DNA of 8,088 nucleotides from Candidatus Eiseniibacteriota bacterium (GTDB lineage: Bacteria > Eisenbacteria > RBG-16-71-46), in contig JAIOPA010000510.1 in assembly GCA_021414165.1 (NCBI GenBank), positions 1 to 8,088 on the forward strand. Reading direction: 5' to 3'. Both the position numbers and the translations under genes were made by a program. The notes under the pieces were generated by a model that was not told the origin of the DNA, made no database searches, and was given only the letters and a program-made list of their open reading frames with translations. This document shows positions 1-4,886 of this stretch, in pieces. Position 1 is the first letter of the stretch, and each line of letters begins with the position of its first letter.

Positions 1-194
1 CCGCCACGCTCAACCCGAACCTGCCCACCGCATGGCGCGGCATGGCCGCCGCCGCCAGCGCGACCGGTGACCGCGCGGCCATGGAGCAGGCCGTGCGAGA
101 ACTGGCGCGGCTGGTGCCCGACGACCCCACGCTGCGCGACGCGCGGGCCTGGCTCGAGGCGGACGACTCGGCGCAGCGAGCCGCGGCGCGCTGA
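1..194 (+). CDS. C-terminal end of a TPR-like repeat protein (partial)
   Basis: The gene enters from the left edge. The reading frame begins at base 3 and ends at TGA 192-194, giving 63 visible residues. They read as two amphipathic helices (TAWRGMAAAASATGDRAAME, then AVRELARLVPDDPTLRDARA). The spacing of small residues (A-W-x-G, A-x-x-x-G-D) and the closing 'LVPDDPTLRDA' turn are typical of the last tetratricopeptide repeat of a protein-interaction domain. Third codon positions are almost all G or C, as expected for a real gene here. Nothing of the N-terminus is visible, so overall function cannot be given. It is the only plus-strand gene in the window and converges on the HU-family gene. 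Confidence 0.6.
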   Translation, partial: ATLNPNLPTAWRGMAAAASATGDRAAMEQAVRELARLVPDDPTLRDARAWLEADDSAQRAAAR

Positions 195-234
195 ACCGGC
201 AGGAGTTGCCGCAAGGCTGCTCGGGAAAGCGTTC

Positions 235-262
235 ACGGCCAGTCTCTTGCGAGACCGGCCGT
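235..262 (-). terminator. Hairpin after the HU-family gene, copy 2
   Basis: This is the same 12-bp stem and 4-nt loop as the hairpin at 310-337, repeated 75 bp further along the minus-strand transcript with no base change. It also lies 40 bp after the stop of the plus-strand gene, so it could block transcription from both convergent genes. It again lacks a T-run in either direction. Confidence 0.55.
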
Positions 263-309
263 CCGCTTATCGCGCTCCCTCAGCGTTACTGCTGCTCGGG
301 AAAGCGTTC

Positions 310-337
310 ACGGCCAGTCTCTTGCGAGACCGGCCGT
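310..337 (-). terminator. Hairpin 38 nt after the HU-family gene, copy 1
   Basis: The arms ACGGCCAGTCTC and GAGACCGGCCGT enclose a 4-nt loop. On the plus strand one pair is an A-C mismatch. In minus-strand RNA the same position is a G-U wobble and the loop becomes GCAA closed by C-G, a GNRA tetraloop. The structure therefore fits best as RNA read from the HU-family gene, whose stop lies upstream in that direction. No T-run follows, only CTTTCCC. Intrinsic termination is thus unproven; a transcript-end stabiliser is the alternative. Confidence 0.6.
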
Positions 338-374
338 GACGAAAATCTCTTCGTGATCCCGGGGGAGGATCGCG

Positions 375-653
375 TTACTGCTGCGACACCATGTCCTTGA
401 GCTCCTTGGAGACCTTGAACACGGGGACGCGCCGCGGCGGGACGGGCACTGCTTCGCCGGTGCGAGGATTGCGCGCGATACGCGACTTACGGTCCTTCAC
501 ACGAAACGTGCCGAAGCCACGGATCTCGATGTGGTGGCCCTCGGAGAGCGCCTTCGCGACCGCATTCAAGAAGCAGTCGACCGTTTCGGCGACATCCTTC
601 TTGGTGAGGCCCGTACGCTCCGAGATCTGGTCCACGATATCGGCCTTGGTCAT
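375..653 (-). CDS. HU/IHF-family nucleoid-associated DNA-binding protein
   Basis: A 92-residue protein, the usual length for HU/IHF subunits. These bind and bend DNA as homo- or heterodimers and help organise the chromosome, replication and recombination. The N-terminal helical half (about 1-40, MTKADIVDQISERTGLTKKD) is the dimerisation part. It is followed by the family signature around 45-62 (IRGFGTFRVKDRKSRIARNP) and the DNA-contacting arm with RNPRTGE, whose proline intercalates in family members. The C-terminus, RVPVFKVSKELKD, is also typical. The start was chosen at ATG 651-653 because AGGAGGA (658-664) sits 4 nt before it. A longer frame to 734 would run through the promoter and has no family homology. 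HU versus IHF type cannot be settled by eye. TAA stop. Confidence 0.95.
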   Translation of the reverse strand: MTKADIVDQISERTGLTKKDVAETVDCFLNAVAKALSEGHHIEIRGFGTFRVKDRKSRIARNPRTGEAVPVPPRRVPVFKVSKELKDMVSQQ

Positions 654-657
654 CACA

Positions 658-664
658 TCCTCCT
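658..664 (-). promoter_or_regulatory. Ribosome binding site of the HU-family gene
   Basis: AGGAGGA on the minus strand ends 4 nt before ATG 651-653. It rules out the longer in-frame start at 734. Confidence 0.8.
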
Positions 665-723
665 GGGGACATCCCGAGCAGCGCAGCCGATGTCGGACGG
701 CCGGAATGGGACGGGACCGGATT

Positions 724-753
724 ACCGTACCCATAGCCCCCGCGCGCTGTCAA
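724..753 (-). promoter_or_regulatory. Promoter of the HU-family gene
   Basis: A perfect -35 TTGACA (748-753) is followed, after 18 bp, by TACGGT (724-729), which keeps the key T-A-x-x-x-T of a -10 box. Transcription would start near 715-718, giving a leader of about 65 nt. It lies between the KARI-like gene's stop and the HU start, so the HU-family gene can be transcribed independently. Confidence 0.65.
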
Positions 754-772
754 TCGCCTAATGGACAAGGGG

Positions 773-1768
773 TTACTTCGATTGGGCCCCTGCCCCCCCG
801 GGGCCGGGTGGGGGCGCCGCCGGCGTGGCACCACCCACCGCCCGTAGCCGCCCGGCCTCGATGGGGTCCGCGTCGCCCTGGGACAGCAGCCGCATGAGGG
901 TCGGCTTTCCGGCAGCGACCTCGGCCAGCCACTCGTGCGCGAACGCACCCGAGCGGATCTCGGTGAGCATGGCGCGCATCTCCTCGCGCGAGCGCTCGTT
1001 GATGACCCGGGGCCCGCGCGTGAGGTCGCCGTAGAGCGCGGTACCCGAGATGCCGCGCCGCAGCCCCGCCACACCGCGCGCATGCAGCAACTCGGCCAGG
1101 TACTTGAGCTGGTGCACGCACTCCAGATACGCCACCTCGGGCGTGTAACCGGCATCGACGAGCGTGTTGAACGCGGCCGACACCAGCGCATTCATGCCGC
1201 CGCACAGCACGCTCTGCTCGCCGAACAGATCGATCTCGGTCTCTTCGCGCACGGTGGTGCGCAGCAGCTGCGCGCGCGCGCAACCGAGCGAGGTGGCGTA
1301 GTGCGTGGCCAGCGCCCACGCATCGTGCGCGCCATCCTGATGCACCGCGAGGTACGCGGGCAGCCCTTCGCCCTTCTCGTACAACTCGCGCACCACGCGA
1401 CCGGGGCCCGTGGGCGAGACCAGGAACACGCTGGTCGTGCGGGCGAACTCGAGCGAGCCGTAGAGCAGGTTGAAGCCATGCGCGAACGTGACCGCCTTGA
1501 GCGCGCCCGCATGCGGCGCCAACTCGGGCCACGCCTGCGGCACGACCTCGTCGGGCAACAGCACCGCGAGCGTGTCGGCGCCCTGCAGTGCCTGCACGGG
1601 TGCGGCCACCTCGAAGCCATGCGCGCGTGCACGCGCCTCGGCCGCCAGACCGGGCCGCGCGGCCACGCGCACCTGCTCACCGGCATCGCGCAGATTGCGC
1701 GCGTGCGCCTCACCCTGATTGCCGTAGCCCAGCACCACCACCGTGCCGAGCGGGGACTGTGTGCTCAT
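773..1768 (-). CDS. Divergent ketol-acid reductoisomerase (IlvC-like) with altered active site
   Basis: A 331-residue protein, class I KARI length. The family makes dihydroxy acids for valine, leucine and isoleucine synthesis from acetohydroxy acids, using NAD(P)H and Mg2+. The Rossmann half starts with GYGNQGEAHARNLRDAG (14-30) and continues with FAHGFN (95-100) and SPTGPGRVVRELY (118-130). The knotted C-terminal half has EETEIDLFGEQSVLCGG (175-191), YLECVHQLKYL (214-224) and ISGTALYGDL (240-249). Of the conserved catalytic and metal residues, H97, D180, E184, E216 and S241 are present. The lysine of the usual PKGPG motif is T120, however, and the glutamate of the usual HELK motif is Q220. 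The serines that bind the NADPH 2'-phosphate are also replaced (GLAA at 40-43). Start ATG 1766-1768 follows GGGAGGT (1776-1782). No ilvB, ilvN or leu genes adjoin. It may be a paralogue with another or no KARI activity. A Pro/Gly/Ala tail (313-329) is unusual. TAA stop. Confidence 0.88.
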   Translation of the reverse strand: MSTQSPLGTVVVLGYGNQGEAHARNLRDAGEQVRVAARPGLAAEARARAHGFEVAAPVQALQGADTLAVLLPDEVVPQAWPELAPHAGALKAVTFAHGFNLLYGSLEFARTTSVFLVSPTGPGRVVRELYEKGEGLPAYLAVHQDGAHDAWALATHYATSLGCARAQLLRTTVREETEIDLFGEQSVLCGGMNALVSAAFNTLVDAGYTPEVAYLECVHQLKYLAELLHARGVAGLRRGISGTALYGDLTRGPRVINERSREEMRAMLTEIRSGAFAHEWLAEVAAGKPTLMRLLSQGDADPIEAGRLRAVGGATPAAPPPGPGGAGAQSK

Positions 1769-1841
1769 GGTTCCCACCTCCCGTCGCACCGCGACGTACG
1801 CGCTGCGCGCGCACAGCCTACCGCTTGCCCACCGGACATGC

Positions 1842-1878
1842 CGAAGCCCCCGGCGGATCCTGCTCGCCGGGGGCTTCG
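1842..1878 (-). terminator. 14-bp perfect-stem hairpin after the TPR gene
   Basis: Arms CGAAGCCCCCGGCG (1842-1855) and CGCCGGGGGCTTCG (1865-1878) pair perfectly around a 9-nt loop. The hairpin starts 15 nt after the TAA of the TPR gene and ends about 73 bp before the KARI-like start, so it probably separates the two transcripts. There is no T-run after either arm, so it is a terminator by position and stem strength only; an attenuator for the KARI-like gene is another possibility. Confidence 0.7.
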
Positions 1879-1893
1879 TGCCCGTGACCGCGC

Positions 1894-3342
1894 TTACTTC
1901 TTGGGCGCGCTGCCCGTGGAGCCCCAGTCGGACTTCTGCACGAGCGTGCCCGACGTGGCGTCGAACGTGAACGACTGCTTCTTGGCGTTGAACACCCACG
2001 TCTGCAGCTTCTTGCCCTCGGACTCCCACTCGTACACCGCGTCCGGGTTGCCCATGGCACCGAGCGTGTTGGCCGCACCGCTGCCGGCCTTGCCCGCACC
2101 CTTGGCCGTCGCGGCCGCATCGCCCGCGGCCTTACCGTTGTTCATGGCCATGTACACCATGAGCATCTCGGTCGCCTTGGCGTTGTTGTTGGCCTTGGAG
2201 TACACGGCGCCCAGCTGGCGGAAGTACGTCTTGTTGTCGGGCTTCAGGTTCACCGCGCGGTTCAGCACCTGCACGGCCTCGTCGAACTTCTGCATGTCGG
2301 CGAGCGTGGAACCCAGGCTCGACAGCGCCTCGGGATCGTCGGGGTTCTGCTTGAGCACGGCGCGCCACTCGGCCTCGGACATGGCCAGCTCGCCCGCGTA
2401 CTGGTACGAGAGCGCCGCGTTGAAGCCCAGATCGCTGCTCTTCGGATTCAGCTCGAACGCCTTGCCGTACGCCTCGCCCGCGAGCTTGAAGTCCGCGCGC
2501 TTGGCCGCGTCCTGCTTGGTCTGCGCGCGGTTGAAGAGCGCGCTGCCCAGACCCATGAACTGATCGGCGTTCGTGGGCTCGGCCTTCGTGAGCTCCTGGT
2601 AATACGTGATCGCCTCGTCGTACTTCTTGGCGTCGAGCAACGCACCGGCCTTGTTCGCGCGCACCGACTTGAGCGCCTCGGCCAGCTTGCCGACCTCGGC
2701 ATCGGACGCGGCCTCGGTCTGGCCGTTCTTGAGCACGGCCTCGGCCTCGTCGAAGCGGCCCATGAGCGCGTACGCCGTGGCGAGGTTGCGGATCGTGAGC
2801 GCGTGCTGCGGCTTGAGCAGCTTGGCGCGCGTGAGGCTCAGGATCGCCGACTCATAGCTCTTGGCGGCCTCGGCCTTGAGTTCCTTCTCGTCGGCCGACG
2901 GCTCCTTGGTGAACTCGGGGTAGATGCCCTGGGCATCGCCGATCTTCTTGATGCCCTCGTTGTAGGCACGCGCCCAGTACGACTCGCGGTTCGTGACCAC
3001 GATCTCGATCTTCTTCTTGTCGCCCTTGGCCGTGAGCCCGTCGATCGCCTTCTGGAACGCCGAACCCGCCGGGCCCGCGCTATCGAGCTCGGCGTACGCC
3101 CAACCCAGATAGCCCAACGCCTCCTGGTCCTCGGTGTCCTCGGTCGCGCACATCGAGAGCTGATCCACGGCCTTCATCATCTGGCGCAGATAGTCCTCGG
3201 TGTTGCCGCGCTCCTTGTCCTTGAGACCCTGCACGACGTACTGGATACCACCCGCGCAATGCGGGTTACGCGCGGCAGCCACACCCGCGACGAGCAGCAG
3301 GGCCGCGGCGGAACCGGCGGCCACGAGTACACGCTTGTTCAA
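1894..3342 (-). CDS. Exported tetratricopeptide-repeat protein
   Basis: A 482-residue protein. Residues 3-4 are Lys-Arg, 5-21 are hydrophobic (VLVAAGSAAALLLVAGV) and 22-24 are Ala, so this is a signal peptide or an N-terminal anchor, and the rest should lie in the periplasm. Two cysteines near the N-terminus (C29, C65) could form a disulfide. TPR-like helix pairs follow at about 158-205, 228-262, 287-330, 331-367 and 368-402 (for example SSLGSTLADMQKFDEAVQVL). A Gly/Ala-rich linker (403-428) leads to a small C-terminal domain (about 435-475, VYEWESEGKKLQTWVFNAKK) rich in aromatic and beta-prone residues, which I do not recognise. TPRs mediate protein contacts; the partner is unknown. The start is taken as TTG 3340-3342 because AGGAGGAG lies just upstream; an ATG at 3384 would put 14 extra residues before the signal sequence. 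The gene follows the HD gene by 59 bp. TAA stop. Confidence 0.85.
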   Translation of the reverse strand: MNKRVLVAAGSAAALLLVAGVAAARNPHCAGGIQYVVQGLKDKERGNTEDYLRQMMKAVDQLSMCATEDTEDQEALGYLGWAYAELDSAGPAGSAFQKAIDGLTAKGDKKKIEIVVTNRESYWARAYNEGIKKIGDAQGIYPEFTKEPSADEKELKAEAAKSYESAILSLTRAKLLKPQHALTIRNLATAYALMGRFDEAEAVLKNGQTEAASDAEVGKLAEALKSVRANKAGALLDAKKYDEAITYYQELTKAEPTNADQFMGLGSALFNRAQTKQDAAKRADFKLAGEAYGKAFELNPKSSDLGFNAALSYQYAGELAMSEAEWRAVLKQNPDDPEALSSLGSTLADMQKFDEAVQVLNRAVNLKPDNKTYFRQLGAVYSKANNNAKATEMLMVYMAMNNGKAAGDAAATAKGAGKAGSGAANTLGAMGNPDAVYEWESEGKKLQTWVFNAKKQSFTFDATSGTLVQKSDWGSTGSAPKK

Positions 3343-3346
3343 GGCA

Positions 3347-3354
3347 CTCCTCCT
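3347..3354 (-). promoter_or_regulatory. Ribosome binding site that fixes a TTG start
   Basis: AGGAGGAG lies 4 nt before TTG 3340-3342 (6 nt counting the AGGAGG core). From this TTG the protein begins Met-Asn-Lys-Arg and then the hydrophobic stretch, a normal signal-peptide arrangement. The upstream ATG (3382-3384) has no comparable site. Confidence 0.75.
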
Positions 3355-3401
3355 GTATGAGACCCAGTCGTCTTTGCAGCTCATGAACCCTGAAGACGGG
3401 C

Positions 3402-4121
3402 TTACACCAACCGGTTGCCGTTCACGACGAGACCGAACGTGGCCCCGAGGTGCTTGGCCGCCTTGCGTGACGCGAGCATGCGCGTCATGAAGATCTCGAA
3501 GTACTCCATCATGTGCGACGTGGCCGAATCGAGCGTGAGCTCGAGCGTGATGTGCTTTTGATCCTCGTCCACATTGAGGAAGCTCTTCTCGACCGCGTAA
3601 TTCACGCGGTCGTGGATATCGAACTTGATCGTGTCCACGTTGCGCACACGGGTGCGATGCACGTCGGACTTGTCGGCCAGGATCAGCGCGGCCGCCACAT
3701 CGTTGACCGGGTCGCCATCGTTCTCATGGTGATTGCCGATCGCGGCGATGACGACGAGCATCTCCTCGTCGCTCATGCCGAACTCCTTGAGCAACTGCAT
3801 GGCCATGACCGCGCCGGTCTGGGCGTGGTGGTCACGGTTCACCGCGTTGCCGATGTCGTGCAGCATGCCGGCGATGCCGGCCAACTCGCACATGCGCTCG
3901 GGACGGCCCATGCGCTTCAAGACGTTGTAGGCGATGCGCGACACCAGGCTCACATGGCGCTCGCCATGCTCCGTGTAGCCGATCTGCTCGAGCGAGGCAT
4001 CGGCCATGCGGATGAACAGCCGGACCTTGGGATGCTCCCGGATGAACTCGAGCGTGATGGGCGACGCGGGCCCGCCGACGGCGGCGGACTCGGTGGTGTG
4101 GCGGGTCGGGGAATGGCTCAT
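3402..4121 (-). CDS. HD-domain metal-dependent phosphohydrolase
   Basis: A 239-residue cytoplasmic protein. The HD signature is complete: H56 (EHGERH), H88-D89 (GMLHDIGN), H98-H99 (NRDHHAQTG), H131-H132 (IGNHHE) and D150 within LADKSDVHR. These residues bind one or two metal ions in HD hydrolases that cut phosphoester bonds, often in nucleotides. The substrate cannot be told from sequence; GGDEF and EAL partners are absent. After the HD domain, a C-terminal part (about 173-239) contains LELTLDSATSHMMEYFEIF and ends GLVVNGNRLV. I recall a similar tail in stand-alone HD proteins of Firmicutes, from memory only. Start ATG 4119-4121 is preceded by AAAGGGA (4130-4136) at 8 nt; a longer frame to 4325 runs through the promoter. 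A palindrome AGGGAATCCCT (4124-4134) overlaps the ribosome site. The TPR gene follows after 59 bp and may share the transcript. TAA stop. Confidence 0.88.
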   Translation of the reverse strand: MSHSPTRHTTESAAVGGPASPITLEFIREHPKVRLFIRMADASLEQIGYTEHGERHVSLVSRIAYNVLKRMGRPERMCELAGIAGMLHDIGNAVNRDHHAQTGAVMAMQLLKEFGMSDEEMLVVIAAIGNHHENDGDPVNDVAAALILADKSDVHRTRVRNVDTIKFDIHDRVNYAVEKSFLNVDEDQKHITLELTLDSATSHMMEYFEIFMTRMLASRKAAKHLGATFGLVVNGNRLV

Positions 4122-4189
4122 GTAGGGAATCCCTTTGCGGGAAAGATGCCACCGCGGGACGCAGCGGCACACGACCGGTCGGACGAGCG

Positions 4190-4219
4190 ACACTAGTTTC
4201 GCAACTCGAATAGCGTCAA
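4190..4219 (-). promoter_or_regulatory. Probable promoter of the HD gene
   Basis: On the minus strand TTGACG (4214-4219) is followed, after 18 bp, by TAGTGT (4190-4195), which matches T-A-x-x-x-T of the -10 box. The leader to ATG 4121 would be about 60 nt. Its architecture closely mirrors the HU promoter (same 18-bp spacer). Confidence 0.5.
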
Positions 4220-4384
4220 GCGACAACAGCGGGCGACACAGGCTCTGGACATGCTCCGTTGGGGGGCCCGGGTGAGGCGGCCCTGCACCTGCCGAAGTAC
4301 GCTCGCCACAGCGCGTTCTTCCCATCGGATCGCGCGCCGCGCTCCCGCAAGCTGCTGCCCTGCCGAGCGATGTCAGGGGAATGT

Positions 4385-4416
4385 CCCAGACTGTCGCTAG
4401 CGACAGTGGCCCTGGG
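4385..4416. repeat. 18-bp perfect palindrome inside a longer hairpin
   Basis: Bases 4390-4407 (ACTGTCGCTAGCGACAGT) are their own reverse complement. Flanking CCCAG (4385-4389) and CTGGG (4412-4416) extend the stem, with a GGCC bulge on one side (4408-4411). It lies about 50 nt after the priA stop and about 170 bp upstream of the HD -35 box. It could be a dimeric regulator's operator or part of the priA terminator. Confidence 0.7.
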
Positions 4417-4432
4417 GCGAGCTGGCGCGGCC

Positions 4433-4446
4433 CGGCCGGGAGGCCG
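4433..4446 (-). terminator. Short GC hairpin after priA
   Basis: On the minus strand CGGCC-TCCC-GGCCG forms a 5-bp stem with a 4-nt loop 11 nt after the priA stop. There is no T-run. A stem this short arises easily by chance at this GC content, so it is a weak terminator candidate on its own. Confidence 0.35.
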
Positions 4447-4457
4447 AGCGGCGCGTT

Positions 4458-4886
4458 CTAGAGCACCTCGATCGGGTCCACGTCGGCCACGATGCGCACC
4501 TTGCGCCGGCCCGGCTGATCGCCCCACGCCAGTGCGGACGCCGCCAGCTCGCGCAGCAGCGCGCCGTTGCCGCTCTTGAGCAACACGTGCCAGCGATAGC
4601 GCCCGCGCAGCCGCGACAACGCTTGCGGCGCGGGCCCCAGCACGCGCACATCGCGCTCGCCGATCAGCTCGCGCACGTGATCGGCCACGGCTCCTGCGAA
4701 CGCCTCGACCTCGCCCTCATCGGGGCCGTCGAGAAGCAACGTGACCAAGCGCGTGAACGGCGGATACTCGGCGTCGCGCCGCATGTCGAGCTCCTGCTTG
4801 CGGAACGCCAGCTCGCCGTCGTGCGCCTTGACCGCCGCCACCGCCTGCACCGCGGCGTGCTCCGGCGTGCACGTCTGCACCAGCAC
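4458..4886 (-). CDS. PriA C-terminal part after the premature stop
   Basis: This stretch encodes 142 residues in the same frame, directly after the TAG. It contains the conserved segment DMRRDAEYPPFTRL (about 565-578 of full PriA) and the C-terminal domain VRVLGPAPQALSRLRGRYRW. The codon right after the stop is GTG, and AAGGTGG lies 8 nt before that GTG, so reinitiation to give a separate C-terminal polypeptide is conceivable. Such split PriA proteins are not something I know to be established. The alternative is that this is simply the untranslated rest of a broken gene. Confidence 0.5.
   Translation of the reverse strand: MLVQTCTPEHAAVQAVAAVKAHDGELAFRKQELDMRRDAEYPPFTRLVTLLLDGPDEGEVEAFAGAVADHVRELIGERDVRVLGPAPQALSRLRGRYRWHVLLKSGNGALLRELAASALAWGDQPGRRKVRIVADVDPIEVL

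Larger units (their letters stand above)
216..337. repeat. Pair of identical 47-bp direct repeats
   Basis: Bases 216-262 and 291-337 are identical over 47 bp (75-bp period, 28-bp unrelated spacer). Each copy contains a hairpin (235-262 and 310-337) plus 19 bp of non-palindromic sequence. The repeats fill most of the gap between the convergent genes ending at 194 and 375. I see no further copy in this window. They could be a duplicated terminator or two members of a dispersed palindromic repeat family. Confidence 0.9.
4122..4457. other. 336-bp non-coding region between priA and the HD gene
   Basis: Open frames crossing this region on either strand have no recognisable protein features. Read on the minus strand from priA, it holds a GC hairpin (4433-4446), a bulged hairpin centred on an 18-bp palindrome (4385-4416), a GC-rich stretch with no structure that I could identify (about 4240-4380) and the HD promoter (4190-4219). 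No tRNA or other RNA fold was recognised. Confidence 0.6.

Noticed and set aside
216..337. CRISPR-like repeat-spacer-repeat
   Set aside because: There are only two copies with a strong internal hairpin, a single 28-bp spacer and no cas genes; the position between convergent genes fits terminator or palindrome repeats better.
67..339. Plus-strand frame running through both 47-bp repeats, with a repeated peptide LLGKAFTASLLRDRP
   Set aside because: The peptide repeat is only the translation of the DNA repeat; the frame overlaps the end of the TPR-like gene and ends in the non-coding hairpins.
654..734. N-terminal extension of the HU-family protein by 27 residues
   Set aside because: It covers the leader and part of the promoter (-10 at 724-729), has no family similarity, and the ribosome site supports the start at 653.
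935..2563. Long plus-strand open frame of 542 codons opposite the KARI-like and TPR genes
   Set aside because: It is antisense to two clearly homologous genes, is Arg/His/Ala-rich with no domain, and long antisense frames are common at this GC content.
4122..4325. N-terminal extension of the HD protein by 68 residues
   Set aside because: It would include the likely promoter at 4190-4219 and is Arg/Pro/Cys-rich, unlike the conserved protein.
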